From contig CALKDR010000010.1 of the NCBI GenBank assembly GCA_938084175.1, positions 1 to 64,000 on the forward strand: DNA of 64,000 bases. Direction: 5' to 3'. Position numbers and translations under genes: made by a program. The number at the start of each line of letters is the position of its first letter. Position 1 is the stretch's first letter. This document shows, piece after piece, positions 28,670 through 37,118 of this stretch. Under the pieces are notes generated by a model. The model was not told where the DNA came from, did not search any database, and was given only the letters and a program-made list of their open reading frames with translations. The DNA comes from an uncultured Campylobacterales bacterium. GTDB taxonomy: Bacteria > Campylobacterota > Campylobacteria > Campylobacterales > Arcobacteraceae.

Positions 28670-29740
28670 ATGTTTAGTTTTTTTAAAAAGAAAAAGAAAG
28701 AAGAAGCAAAAGAAAAGCTTGAAGTTTTAGAAGTACAAGAAGAACTGCCAAAAGAAATTACTGAAGAAATTATTGAAGATAAAATTGAAGTTACAGAAAG
28801 TAAAGAAGTTCAAATAACTGAAGAGGCAAAAGAAGAAGTTAAAGAAATAGATGAAAAAAAAGGCTTCTTTTCAAGAGCACTAGAAAAAACATTTGCAAGT
28901 ATTAAAACAGTAGTTCCTACAAAAAAAGAAAAAATAGATTTCGATGATATAGAAGAAATGCTAATTGAAGCAGATATGGAATATGAAATTATTGAAAAAG
29001 CAATGGACGGACTTCCAAGTGAAATTACAAGGAAACAACTAAGACATAGACTTGTAATGCTTTTTGAACATGCACCTGATGTAGATTTAAATAATTTGCC
29101 AAAACCATTTGTTAGACTTATTATTGGAGTTAATGGTGCTGGAAAAACTACAACTATTGCAAAACTTGCTCACCGTTCTAAAAAAGAAGGAAAAAGCGTA
29201 ATTTTAGGAGCTGGTGATACATTTAGAGCAGCTGCTATTGAACAGCTTTCTACTTGGGCAGAAAAAATAGATGTTCCTATTATAAAAACTAAACAAGGAC
29301 ATGATTCTTCAGCTGTTGCTTATGATACGATATCTTCAGCAATTGCTAAAAATATTGATAATGTAATAATAGATACAGCAGGAAGATTACAAACACAAAA
29401 GAATCTTAATAATGAACTTATAAAAATTGTAAAAGTTTGTTCAAAAGCACAAGAAAATGCACCACATCAAAAACTAATGATTTTAGATGGTACTCAAGGT
29501 AACACAGCAATTGCTCAAGCAAAAGCATTTAATGAAATGGTTGGTATTGATGGAATTATTGTTACTAAACTTGATGGAACTGCTAAAGGTGGAGCATTAT
29601 TTTCTATTTCAAATCAACTTGAACTTCCAATATTCTTTGTAGGTGTTGGTGAAAAACAAGATGATTTAATCGAATTTTCTCCTGATAAATTTGTAGATTC
29701 ATTACTTGATGAAATTTATACAGAAGAAATTAACAACTAA
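28670..29740 (+). CDS. ftsY: signal recognition particle receptor
   Basis: GVNGAGKTTTIAKLA; DTFRAAAIEQL; DTAGRLQTQKNLNNEL; TKLDGTAKGGALF; acidic N-terminus. Confidence 0.97.
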   Translation: MFSFFKKKKKEEAKEKLEVLEVQEELPKEITEEIIEDKIEVTESKEVQITEEAKEEVKEIDEKKGFFSRALEKTFASIKTVVPTKKEKIDFDDIEEMLIEADMEYEIIEKAMDGLPSEITRKQLRHRLVMLFEHAPDVDLNNLPKPFVRLIIGVNGAGKTTTIAKLAHRSKKEGKSVILGAGDTFRAAAIEQLSTWAEKIDVPIIKTKQGHDSSAVAYDTISSAIAKNIDNVIIDTAGRLQTQKNLNNELIKIVKVCSKAQENAPHQKLMILDGTQGNTAIAQAKAFNEMVGIDGIIVTKLDGTAKGGALFSISNQLELPIFFVGVGEKQDDLIEFSPDKFVDSLLDEIYTEEINN

Positions 29741-29766
29741 AATATGAATAAACTCATATTTTAGTT
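29735..29766. terminator. convergent hairpin terminator overlapping the ftsY stop codon
   Basis: AACTAAAATATGA-ATAAAC-TCATATTTTAGTT perfect 13-bp stem. Confidence 0.75.
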
Positions 29767-29778
29767 TAACTATAAAAT

Positions 29779-30348
29779 TTAAGAATTAAAAAAATTACTT
29801 ACTTTTCTAAAATACCTTTCAATTCCATCAAAAGAATGATTTCCACCCTCTTCTATTTCAAGATTTGTTTCAAAAAGTTTTTCTTCAGCTTGAGTATAAT
29901 CCAAAACTTCGTCTTCACATTGAAGTAAAGTTAAAATATTTTTAGGGTTTTTAATCATATTTACTTCATATTTTCTTAGTGATTGAATATGAGAATGGTT
30001 GAATTCAAATTTTGAATTATCATAATAACATGTAGCTAAATCATTTTCATCACTTCTATTACTATCAATTGTACTCCATGGATAAACAGCAGGATTTATT
30101 AGTACTACTTTTAAATTATATTTATTTGAAAGATATAATGCGTAAAAACCACCTAAAGAAGATCCAATTAAACATACCTTTTCCCCTCTATTTAAAAAAG
30201 CTTCAATTAACTGTTCTAAATTTGTAATTGCTAAGTTTGGTATTGTAGGAAGTGTTGGTGTAATTATCTCTTCTTCAAAATATTCTAAAAACATTTGAGC
30301 TTTTACACCAAAACCAGCACTTCCAAAACCATGTAAATAAATTATCAT
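29779..30348 (-). CDS. YqiA/YcfP-like alpha/beta-fold hydrolase
   Basis: IIYLHGFGSAGFGVKAQ; CLIGSSLGGFYALYLS; LLQCEDEVLDY; GGNHSF. Confidence 0.88.
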   Translation of the reverse strand: MIIYLHGFGSAGFGVKAQMFLEYFEEEIITPTLPTIPNLAITNLEQLIEAFLNRGEKVCLIGSSLGGFYALYLSNKYNLKVVLINPAVYPWSTIDSNRSDENDLATCYYDNSKFEFNHSHIQSLRKYEVNMIKNPKNILTLLQCEDEVLDYTQAEEKLFETNLEIEEGGNHSFDGIERYFRKVSNFFNS

Positions 30349-30408
30349 TTAATACTTTCCTAATTGTTTTATTATATAATTTAGAATATTACTACAAAAA
30401 GGATAAAT

Positions 30409-31266
30409 ATGAAATTATTTGTTAATGCATCAATAGCTTTAGTATTTTCAACAAGTTTGTATGCTTAAACATTTTCAATAAATTTAGAAAATGATGTAGT
30501 TGATGGAAAAGATAATCACTATACAAACGGTAGTTCTTTTATGTATTTAAGTAATAAAGATACAAATAATCTAGATAAATATGATAGTAAGTTTTTTGAA
30601 TATATTTCTCTAATTCCTACTTTTTCTAATAATTTTAAGTATCAATCTATTGGTATTTCTTATTCACAATTAGCATTTGTTATGATAGGACCTAGTATGA
30701 AAAATAAAGAGTTTCAAAAAGAGTATCATAGAATAACAGGAAATAGTAAACCTATAAGATCGAAAAATTAATTAGAAGATGATTTTTTATATAACTTTGC
30801 ATATGCCTTTGGATATAAAACTTTTGAAAAAGATTTTACATATGGAAAAATGGATATGACAAGTAATTTAAGAGTTGATTTAGGAAACTATAATAGAGCT
30901 TTTATGCTGAGTTCTATGCTAAGATATGGGAATAATTATCCAAATAATTTCAATACAGTAGGAAGATTAATAGGTTCAAATGAAAGCAATCTTTTAAATA
31001 TAGATAGCAAAATGAATAAAAATTTTGCATGGGCTGTATCTTATGGAGTAGGATATACATATACAAACTATTTTTATATAAATGATTATGACAAATCATA
31101 TAATCTAGAGAAAATCAAAGACACTTTTACACAAATAGTTTCATTAGATACATTCTTTAATGATTTTATATTATCTTTTAATTTCAAAACATCAAAGTTT
31201 ATTTTTACAAATGAAAATAGTACAAGAGAAAATTGGGGCGGAGTTAGTCTAACATATAATTTTTAA
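30409..31266 (+). pseudogene. LpxR-like (DUF2219) outer-membrane lipid A deacylase, interrupted by two in-frame TAA codons
   Basis: One frame: MKLFVNASIALVFSTSLYA*TFSINLENDVVDGKDNHYTNGSSFMY...YHRITGNSKPIRSKN*LEDDFLYNFAYAFGYK...GGVSLTYNF*; ORF-track pieces 30541 and 30850 are in the same frame. Confidence 0.75.
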
Positions 31267-31740
31267 AATAGACTCTCTTTGTTTATCTCTTGAGGCTTTA
31301 TCAACAAGAGTAAAAACATCATCAATATAATCTTTTTGTGATGTTTTTTTATGCCCTTTTACTTTAATTAGTTTAAAATTTAATTCATCCATTAAAATAT
31401 AAAACTCTTTATATAAATCATGATTTGCTATTAAAGTTTTTTTCGCAGTTAGATAATTATTATTTTCAAATCTTTTTCTTCTATTATTTAAACCTATAAT
31501 ATTTTGACAATCTGTATAAACAATTATTTGGGCATCAATACATTTTAAATCATTTAAAGCCCAAAGTAATGTTTGAACTTCTAGTTTAGTAGATGATGTA
31601 TTTTCAAATTTTTTCGTTTTTATATCTTTTTTAAGTTCTTCAAGTGATTTATTTTCATCTTGAACTTTTAAATATGCAGCAAAACCTAGTTTTGATTGAG
31701 GATGGCAACTTCCATCTGTAAATAGTTTTATGATTTTCAT
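31249..31740 (-). CDS. RNase H-family protein (RNase HI-like)
   Basis: KIIKLFTDGSCHPQSKLGFAAYL; STKLEVQTLLWAL; YTDCQNIIGL; KVKGHKK. Confidence 0.88.
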   Translation of the reverse strand: MKIIKLFTDGSCHPQSKLGFAAYLKVQDENKSLEELKKDIKTKKFENTSSTKLEVQTLLWALNDLKCIDAQIIVYTDCQNIIGLNNRRKRFENNNYLTAKKTLIANHDLYKEFYILMDELNFKLIKVKGHKKTSQKDYIDDVFTLVDKASRDKQRESILKIIC

Positions 31741-31885
31741 AAAGATTAGTATAACATAGTAAGTATTGAAATATCACAAATTGCAATATTTTTAATATTT
31801 TTAAACTTTTTAGACTATTATTCTAAATATGAAAAGAATTAATCAAAAGTAATATACAATTCACACAAGATTTAAAGGGCAAAAA

Positions 31886-33235
31886 ATGGCAAAGAAAAAA
31901 ACATCACTATTTGAGTGTCAATCATGTGGAGAGCAAGCTACAAAATGGCTAGGTAAATGTCCAAGTTGTGGATCTTGGGATTCATTTATGGAATTAAACC
32001 AAGACCAACAAGAAGTTTTAAAACAAACTTCAAAAGTTATAAACACAAGCACAAAAGCAGTACCAATTACAAAAGTAAAACAAGATGATGTTATTAGATT
32101 CTCATCTAATAATGACGAGCTTGATTTAGTTTTAGGTGGTGGAGTTGTTCCTGGAAGTCTTACACTAATAGGTGGAAGTCCTGGTGTTGGAAAGTCTACA
32201 TTACTTTTAAAAGTTGCAGGTTCTATTGCTTCAACTGGTAAAAAAGTATTATATGTATCAGGAGAAGAAAGTGCTGGACAAATAAAGTTACGTGCTAATA
32301 GGCTTGATGCAAACCATGACGATGTATATTTGTTAAGTGAAATAAAGCTTGAAGAAATTCAAGATGAACTTTTAAGAGTTAATTATGAAGTTGTAATTAT
32401 TGATTCAATTCAAACTATTTATTCTTCAAATTTAACATCAGCGCCAGGTTCTGTTTCACAAGTAAGAGAAATCACTTTTGAACTTATGAGAAAAGCAAAA
32501 GAATCAAATATTGCTATGTTTATAATCGGACACATCACAAAAGATGGAAGTATTGCAGGGCCTAGAGTACTAGAACATATGGTTGATACTGTTTTATACT
32601 TTGAAGGAGAATCTAGTAAAGAGCTTAGAATGCTTAGAGGTTTTAAAAATAGATTTGGTTCAACATCAGAAATTGGAATTTTTGAAATGACAAATGAAGG
32701 ACTTGTCTCTGCAAAAGACATAGCTTCAAAATTCTTTGATAAATCAAAAGCTCAAAGTGGTTCAGCTCTAACAATTGTAATGGAAGGAAGTCGTGCTTTA
32801 ATCCTTGAAGTTCAAGCACTTGTAACAGAAAGTACACATCCAAATCCAAAAAGATCTGCAACAGGATTTGATGGGGCACGATTAAATATGCTTTTAGCCT
32901 TATTGGAAAAAAAGATTGATTTACCACTTAATAACTATGATGTTTTTGTAAATATAAGTGGTGGTATTAAAATCAAAGAAAGTTCTGCAGATTTAGCTGT
33001 AGTTGCAGCAATTATCTCATCTTTTCGAGATAGACCAATTTCTAAAGAAACTATATTTATAGGTGAAGTTTCACTAACAGGTGAAATTAAAGATGTATTC
33101 TCAATTGATATGAGATTAAAAGAAGCACAAGCACAAGGAATTAAAAAAGCAGTAATTGCTCAAAAACCTAGCTTAAAATTAAGCTTAAAAGTATTTCCCG
33201 TAGATGAAGTAACAAAAATGATAGAACTATTTTAA
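31886..33235 (+). CDS. radA: DNA repair protein RadA
   Basis: CQSCGEQATKWLGKCPSCGSWDSF zinc finger; GGSPGVGKSTLLL; KNRFG motif; Lon-like C-terminus. Confidence 0.98.
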   Translation: MAKKKTSLFECQSCGEQATKWLGKCPSCGSWDSFMELNQDQQEVLKQTSKVINTSTKAVPITKVKQDDVIRFSSNNDELDLVLGGGVVPGSLTLIGGSPGVGKSTLLLKVAGSIASTGKKVLYVSGEESAGQIKLRANRLDANHDDVYLLSEIKLEEIQDELLRVNYEVVIIDSIQTIYSSNLTSAPGSVSQVREITFELMRKAKESNIAMFIIGHITKDGSIAGPRVLEHMVDTVLYFEGESSKELRMLRGFKNRFGSTSEIGIFEMTNEGLVSAKDIASKFFDKSKAQSGSALTIVMEGSRALILEVQALVTESTHPNPKRSATGFDGARLNMLLALLEKKIDLPLNNYDVFVNISGGIKIKESSADLAVVAAIISSFRDRPISKETIFIGEVSLTGEIKDVFSIDMRLKEAQAQGIKKAVIAQKPSLKLSLKVFPVDEVTKMIELF

Positions 33236-33246
33236 AATAGTTCTAT
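33221..33246. terminator. perfect palindrome/convergent terminator containing the radA stop codon
   Basis: ATAGAACTATTTTAAAATAGTTCTAT, 13+13 perfect inverted repeat. Confidence 0.65.
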
Positions 33247-33265
33247 TATTTATTTTCTATTACTA

Positions 33266-33676
33266 TTATCCTAAATTCTCAACTCGCTTTTTAGCACCAG
33301 ACATTAGTCTTTCATTTGATACTATTGCTCTTGTATGAGTTCCAATCCCTACTTTTCCAGCTGAGTCAACTACTTCAATAGAAAACTTATATAACTTTCC
33401 TTCCATTTCTTCAAACTTTGCAGTTGATATTGCAGTATCTCCTTCAAGTGTAGGAGCTAGATGAGTAATATTTACTCCAACTCCAACAGAGAGTTCACCC
33501 TCTTTTAAATAAGGAATTAAAATTTTTGCAGCCGAGCATTCCATTAGTGCAACTAATCTAGCAGTTGCAAATACATCAGGGAAACCATCATCTTTTGATA
33601 TATTCAAATTACTAGCTAAATCTGATTGTTTTACTTTAAATTCTATTTTATCTTGTGTTCCAATTTCTAAACTCAT
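33266..33676 (-). CDS. hotdog-fold thioesterase (fluoroacetyl-CoA thioesterase-like)
   Basis: 136 aa; FATARLVALMECSA; SVGVGVNITHLAPT; GIGTHTRAIV. Confidence 0.75.
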   Translation of the reverse strand: MSLEIGTQDKIEFKVKQSDLASNLNISKDDGFPDVFATARLVALMECSAAKILIPYLKEGELSVGVGVNITHLAPTLEGDTAISTAKFEEMEGKLYKFSIEVVDSAGKVGIGTHTRAIVSNERLMSGAKKRVENLG

Positions 33677-33772
33677 GAATAAACCTTTAAATTAATTTCA
33701 ATTATTCTAGCATATATTTAACCTATTAATTTATAAAACTTTGTTATAATCGCGAAATTTTAAAGGTAAAAA

Positions 33773-34192
33773 ATGATTGATATTGAAAATAACACTTCTT
33801 TTGATGTAGAAAATACTATTCTTGAAAAAATAGCTTTAAATCTTACACAAAAAGATATTGAACTTATAATTGTAAATAATGATGAAATACAAAAACTAAA
33901 TAAACAACATAGGAATATAGATAAAGCAACAGACGTTTTATCTTTTCCATTAGAGTTTGATATGCCAAATATGCCACTAGGTTCTATTGTGATATCACTT
34001 GATTTTGTAGAAGAAAAAGCAAAAGAGTACTCTCATACAAAAGAAGAAGAGTTTTCACTTTTATTTATTCATGGACTTTTACATCTTTTAGGCTTTGATC
34101 ATGAAGTAGATTCAGGTGAACATAGAGCTAAAGAAGAAGAGTTAATCAAAGAATTTAATTTACCAAATAGTTTAATAGTAAGGAATTCATAA
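33773..34192 (+). CDS. ybeY: endoribonuclease YbeY (rRNA maturation)
   Basis: NIDKATDVLSFPLEF; LFIHGLLHLLGFDHEVDSGEH. Confidence 0.97.
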   Translation: MIDIENNTSFDVENTILEKIALNLTQKDIELIIVNNDEIQKLNKQHRNIDKATDVLSFPLEFDMPNMPLGSIVISLDFVEEKAKEYSHTKEEEFSLLFIHGLLHLLGFDHEVDSGEHRAKEEELIKEFNLPNSLIVRNS

Positions 34193-34193
34193 A

Positions 34194-35114
34194 ATGGACA
34201 TTTTTATATTTATAGTAGCAATGGCAGCATTAATTTATGGTGCAGATTTTATAATTGAACAGAGTGAAAAAATTGCATTACATTACAATATTTCTAGTTT
34301 TGTAATAGGTGCAACACTAGTAGCACTTGGAACTTCATTACCTGAAATGGCAGTATCAATGTCGGCATCTATGAAAGGAAGCGCTGATATTGCAGTTGCT
34401 AATGTTATTGGAAGTACAATTTTTAATATATCCCTTGTACTTGGAGTTGTATTTTTAATTGCAAAAAATGTTAGACCTACAAGAGATTTATTTGCAAAAG
34501 ATTCAGCATGGTCTTTATTTCCTATTTTAGCATTTATTCTGATGGGAATAGATGGAAAAATAAACTTTGTTGATGGTATTTTATTTCTTGTTTTAATGGC
34601 AGGATATTTAATGTTCTTAATATCTGATAATGCTATTGAAGAAATAGATGAAGAAATAGCAAAAGAAAAGTTTGCATGGGGAAAAACATCTGCTTTATTA
34701 TTAGTAGGTTTTGTATTTGTTGTAGGTGGAGCTGATTTTGCAATTGATTCAGCTTCAAATATAGCAAGAGAGTTTGGAATTTCTGAATGGGTAATTGGAT
34801 TGTTTTTAATTGCATTTGGAACATCATTACCTGAGCTTACAATTTCTATTAAATCAGCAATGAATAATAATACAGACTTAGCAATTGGTAATATTATTGG
34901 ATCAAACGTTGCAAACTTTACAATGGTATTAGGATTATCATCTTTAATAAATCCATTAAATGTTGATTTGTCTGCTAATTTCTTTGATATTACAGCTGCT
35001 GTTATTGCATCTCTTATGTTAGTATTTATAACAGCTAATAAGCTTTATAATAAATCTGCGGGAATTGCTTTAATGGTAATTTTAGCACTAGTTGTACAAA
35101 ATAGTCTAGCTTAA
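34194..35114 (+). CDS. calcium/sodium antiporter (CaCA, YrbG-like)
   Basis: Two alpha repeats: GATLVALGTSLPEMAVS and GLFLIAFGTSLPELTIS. Confidence 0.94.
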   Translation: MDIFIFIVAMAALIYGADFIIEQSEKIALHYNISSFVIGATLVALGTSLPEMAVSMSASMKGSADIAVANVIGSTIFNISLVLGVVFLIAKNVRPTRDLFAKDSAWSLFPILAFILMGIDGKINFVDGILFLVLMAGYLMFLISDNAIEEIDEEIAKEKFAWGKTSALLLVGFVFVVGGADFAIDSASNIAREFGISEWVIGLFLIAFGTSLPELTISIKSAMNNNTDLAIGNIIGSNVANFTMVLGLSSLINPLNVDLSANFFDITAAVIASLMLVFITANKLYNKSAGIALMVILALVVQNSLA

Positions 35115-35125
35115 AAGCTAGACTA
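35102..35125. terminator. convergent hairpin terminator containing the antiporter stop codon
   Basis: TAGTCTAGCTT-AA-AAGCTAGACTA. Confidence 0.75.
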
Positions 35126-35130
35126 AATAA

Positions 35131-35535
35131 TTACTTTTTACAATTAGGACAAAGACCGCCTAAAACTAGGTTTGTAGAATCAATTGTAAAAGCGCTAGCC
35201 TGGCTAGCTTCTTCTAATACGCTTTGAACATTCAAATTTATATCTTCAATACTACCACAAGATGAACAAACTAAATGAGCATGTTCATTCTTAACTAATT
35301 CAAAAACAGATTTTGTATTTGGTATTTTTACCTCTGAAAGAAAAACCTTTTCTATCATTGCATTTACATTTTTATATATAGTAGCAAGTGAAATAGAAGG
35401 AAACTTTGCTAGTAACTTTTTATATAAATCGTCAATATTCATATGACCATTTAAAGAAAGTTCTTCAACAATAGCAACTCTTTGTGGCGTAACTTTTAGA
35501 TTATAATCTTTTAATAAACTTGTATAATTTGTCAT
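35131..35535 (-). CDS. perR: Fur-family regulator, PerR-like
   Basis: Start placed at ATG 35535 (MTNYTSLLKDYNLKVTPQRVAIVEEL) with GGAATAAA upstream; NEHAHLVCSSCG; C-terminal GLCPNCKK. Confidence 0.85.
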   Translation of the reverse strand: MTNYTSLLKDYNLKVTPQRVAIVEELSLNGHMNIDDLYKKLLAKFPSISLATIYKNVNAMIEKVFLSEVKIPNTKSVFELVKNEHAHLVCSSCGSIEDINLNVQSVLEEASQASAFTIDSTNLVLGGLCPNCKK

Positions 35536-35596
35536 GATTTTATTCCTTTCGCAAAATAATATATTTTTATGGAAGTATTTTAACATATTTTTTATT

Positions 35597-35617
35597 AAAG
35601 GAAAATAATTTTCCTTT
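35597..35617. promoter_or_regulatory. candidate PerR/Fur operator
   Basis: AAAGGAAAAT-A-ATTTTCCTTT perfect 10-bp arms. Confidence 0.55.
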
Positions 35618-35636
35618 AAGTTTAGTTATATTATAA

Positions 35637-35661
35637 TTTCCTTAACGGAAAAAGATTTTCC
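35637..35661. promoter_or_regulatory. second candidate PerR/Fur operator cluster
   Basis: TTTCC-TTAAC-GGAAAA-AGA-TTTTCC: overlapping inverted half-sites 26 nt before rubrerythrin ATG. Confidence 0.45.
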
Positions 35662-35686
35662 ATAAATAAAAATTATTAGGACTACA

Positions 35687-36352
35687 ATGAAACAATATCA
35701 AACTTATAAGTGTAATACATGTGGATGTGAAGTAGAAGTGCAAGAAGCAAATGAAACAGCAAAATTATCATGTTGTGGAAATGAAATGCAAATGATTACA
35801 GAAAATTTAACAGCAGTTAATTTAATGAAAGCCTTTGCGGGTGAATCTCAAGCTAGAAATAAATATGAGTTCTTTGGTGAAATTGCTTTTGAAGAAGGTT
35901 TACATAGAATTGCAAGATTCTTTAAAGAAGCTGCTGAAAATGAAAAGTATCATGCAATTGCAGAATTAAAAGCATATAATAAATTAGTTAATAATGTAGA
36001 ACTAGACTCAACTGCAAATAATATTCAATATGCAGCTGATGGTGAAAAATATGAACATGAAGAGATGTATCCAAACTTTGAAGCAATTGCAAAAGAAGAA
36101 GGTTTAAAAGAAATTGCAAGAATGTTTAAAGGAATTGGAAAAGTTGAAGTTGAACATGAAAAAGAATATTTAGAATTAAAAGAAGAATTAATCAAAGAAG
36201 GATTTTTAGAATCTGATGATAAAGATGAAGAATGGGTTTGTGAAGTTTGTGGACATGTTCACAGAGGTAAAAAACCACCAAAACAATGTCCTTTATGTGC
36301 AGTTGAAAAAGAATACTTCAAAAAAAGAAATAAAGATGTAACGGTAGGGTAA
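35687..36352 (+). CDS. desulforubrerythrin (desulforedoxin-like + ferritin-like + rubredoxin domains)
   Basis: YKCNTCGCEVEV...LSCCGNEM; AFAGESQARNKYEFF; CEVCGHVHRGKKPPKQCPLC. Confidence 0.93.
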   Translation: MKQYQTYKCNTCGCEVEVQEANETAKLSCCGNEMQMITENLTAVNLMKAFAGESQARNKYEFFGEIAFEEGLHRIARFFKEAAENEKYHAIAELKAYNKLVNNVELDSTANNIQYAADGEKYEHEEMYPNFEAIAKEEGLKEIARMFKGIGKVEVEHEKEYLELKEELIKEGFLESDDKDEEWVCEVCGHVHRGKKPPKQCPLCAVEKEYFKKRNKDVTVG

Positions 36353-36416
36353 TTTAAGAGTAATTTTATACAAATAGGAATAAGCTTAATTATTAAAAAT
36401 ATAAGAGGAAGTAATA

Positions 36417-37067
36417 ATGAGACAGTACGAAACATATAGATGTAACAAATGTGGTAATGAAGTTGAAGTTCAAAATGTTGGTGGTGGGGCGCTTCATTGC
36501 TGTGGTGATGCAATGGAAATGATTACAGAAAATTTAACGGCTGTTAATTTAATGAAAGCATTTGCTGGTGAATCTATGGCTAGAAACAAGTATGAATACT
36601 TTGCTAAAATTGCACAAAAAGAAGGTTACAGAGATATTGCTGAACATTTCCAAAGAGCTGCTAATAATGAAAAACAACATGCAAAACTTGAACTTAAAAT
36701 GTACAATGAAATGACAATGGGTAAAGAGTTTGGAGATACTGTTGAAAACCTTAAGTATGCTATTGAGGGGGAATCTTATGAAAATGTGACTATGTATCCT
36801 GATTTTGCAGCTATTGCAAAAGAAGAAGAACATAAAGAAGTTGCAAGAATACTAAGTGGAATTGGTAAGATTGAAATTGAACATGAAAATATGTACAGAA
36901 TGCTTTTAAAAAGACTTGAAACTGGAGCTGAACACGAAAGTGAAGAGGAAGAAGAGTGGATTTGTGAAGTATGTGGCCATGTTCATAGAGGGAAAAAAGC
37001 TTTAAAAACATGTCCTGTATGTAAGCATCCAAAAGAATACCAGTCAAGATTAAACGCTAAAAAGTAA
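36417..37067 (+). CDS. second desulforubrerythrin, tandem paralogue
   Basis: YRCNKCGNEVEV...LHCCGDAM; AFAGESMARNKYEYF; CEVCGHVHRGKKALKTCPVC. Confidence 0.93.
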   Translation: MRQYETYRCNKCGNEVEVQNVGGGALHCCGDAMEMITENLTAVNLMKAFAGESMARNKYEYFAKIAQKEGYRDIAEHFQRAANNEKQHAKLELKMYNEMTMGKEFGDTVENLKYAIEGESYENVTMYPDFAAIAKEEEHKEVARILSGIGKIEIEHENMYRMLLKRLETGAEHESEEEEEWICEVCGHVHRGKKALKTCPVCKHPKEYQSRLNAKK

Positions 37068-37118
37068 TAAAAAAAAGGATATCTTTGGTAATATAAGAAA
37101 AAATTCCCGGAGATATAC

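Noticed and set aside
30409-31266. TAA reassigned to glutamine (genetic recoding), suggested by TAA at Gln-like positions in the LpxR-like and DGC-like remnants
   Set aside because: Neighbouring genes end normally at TAA, and other remnants also carry frameshifts, so ordinary gene decay is the simpler explanation
35536-35586. N-terminal extension of the Fur-family ORF (MLKYFHKNILFCERNKI)
   Set aside because: ATG at 35535 has an RBS and matches the usual Fur start; the extension reads through the promoter/operator region
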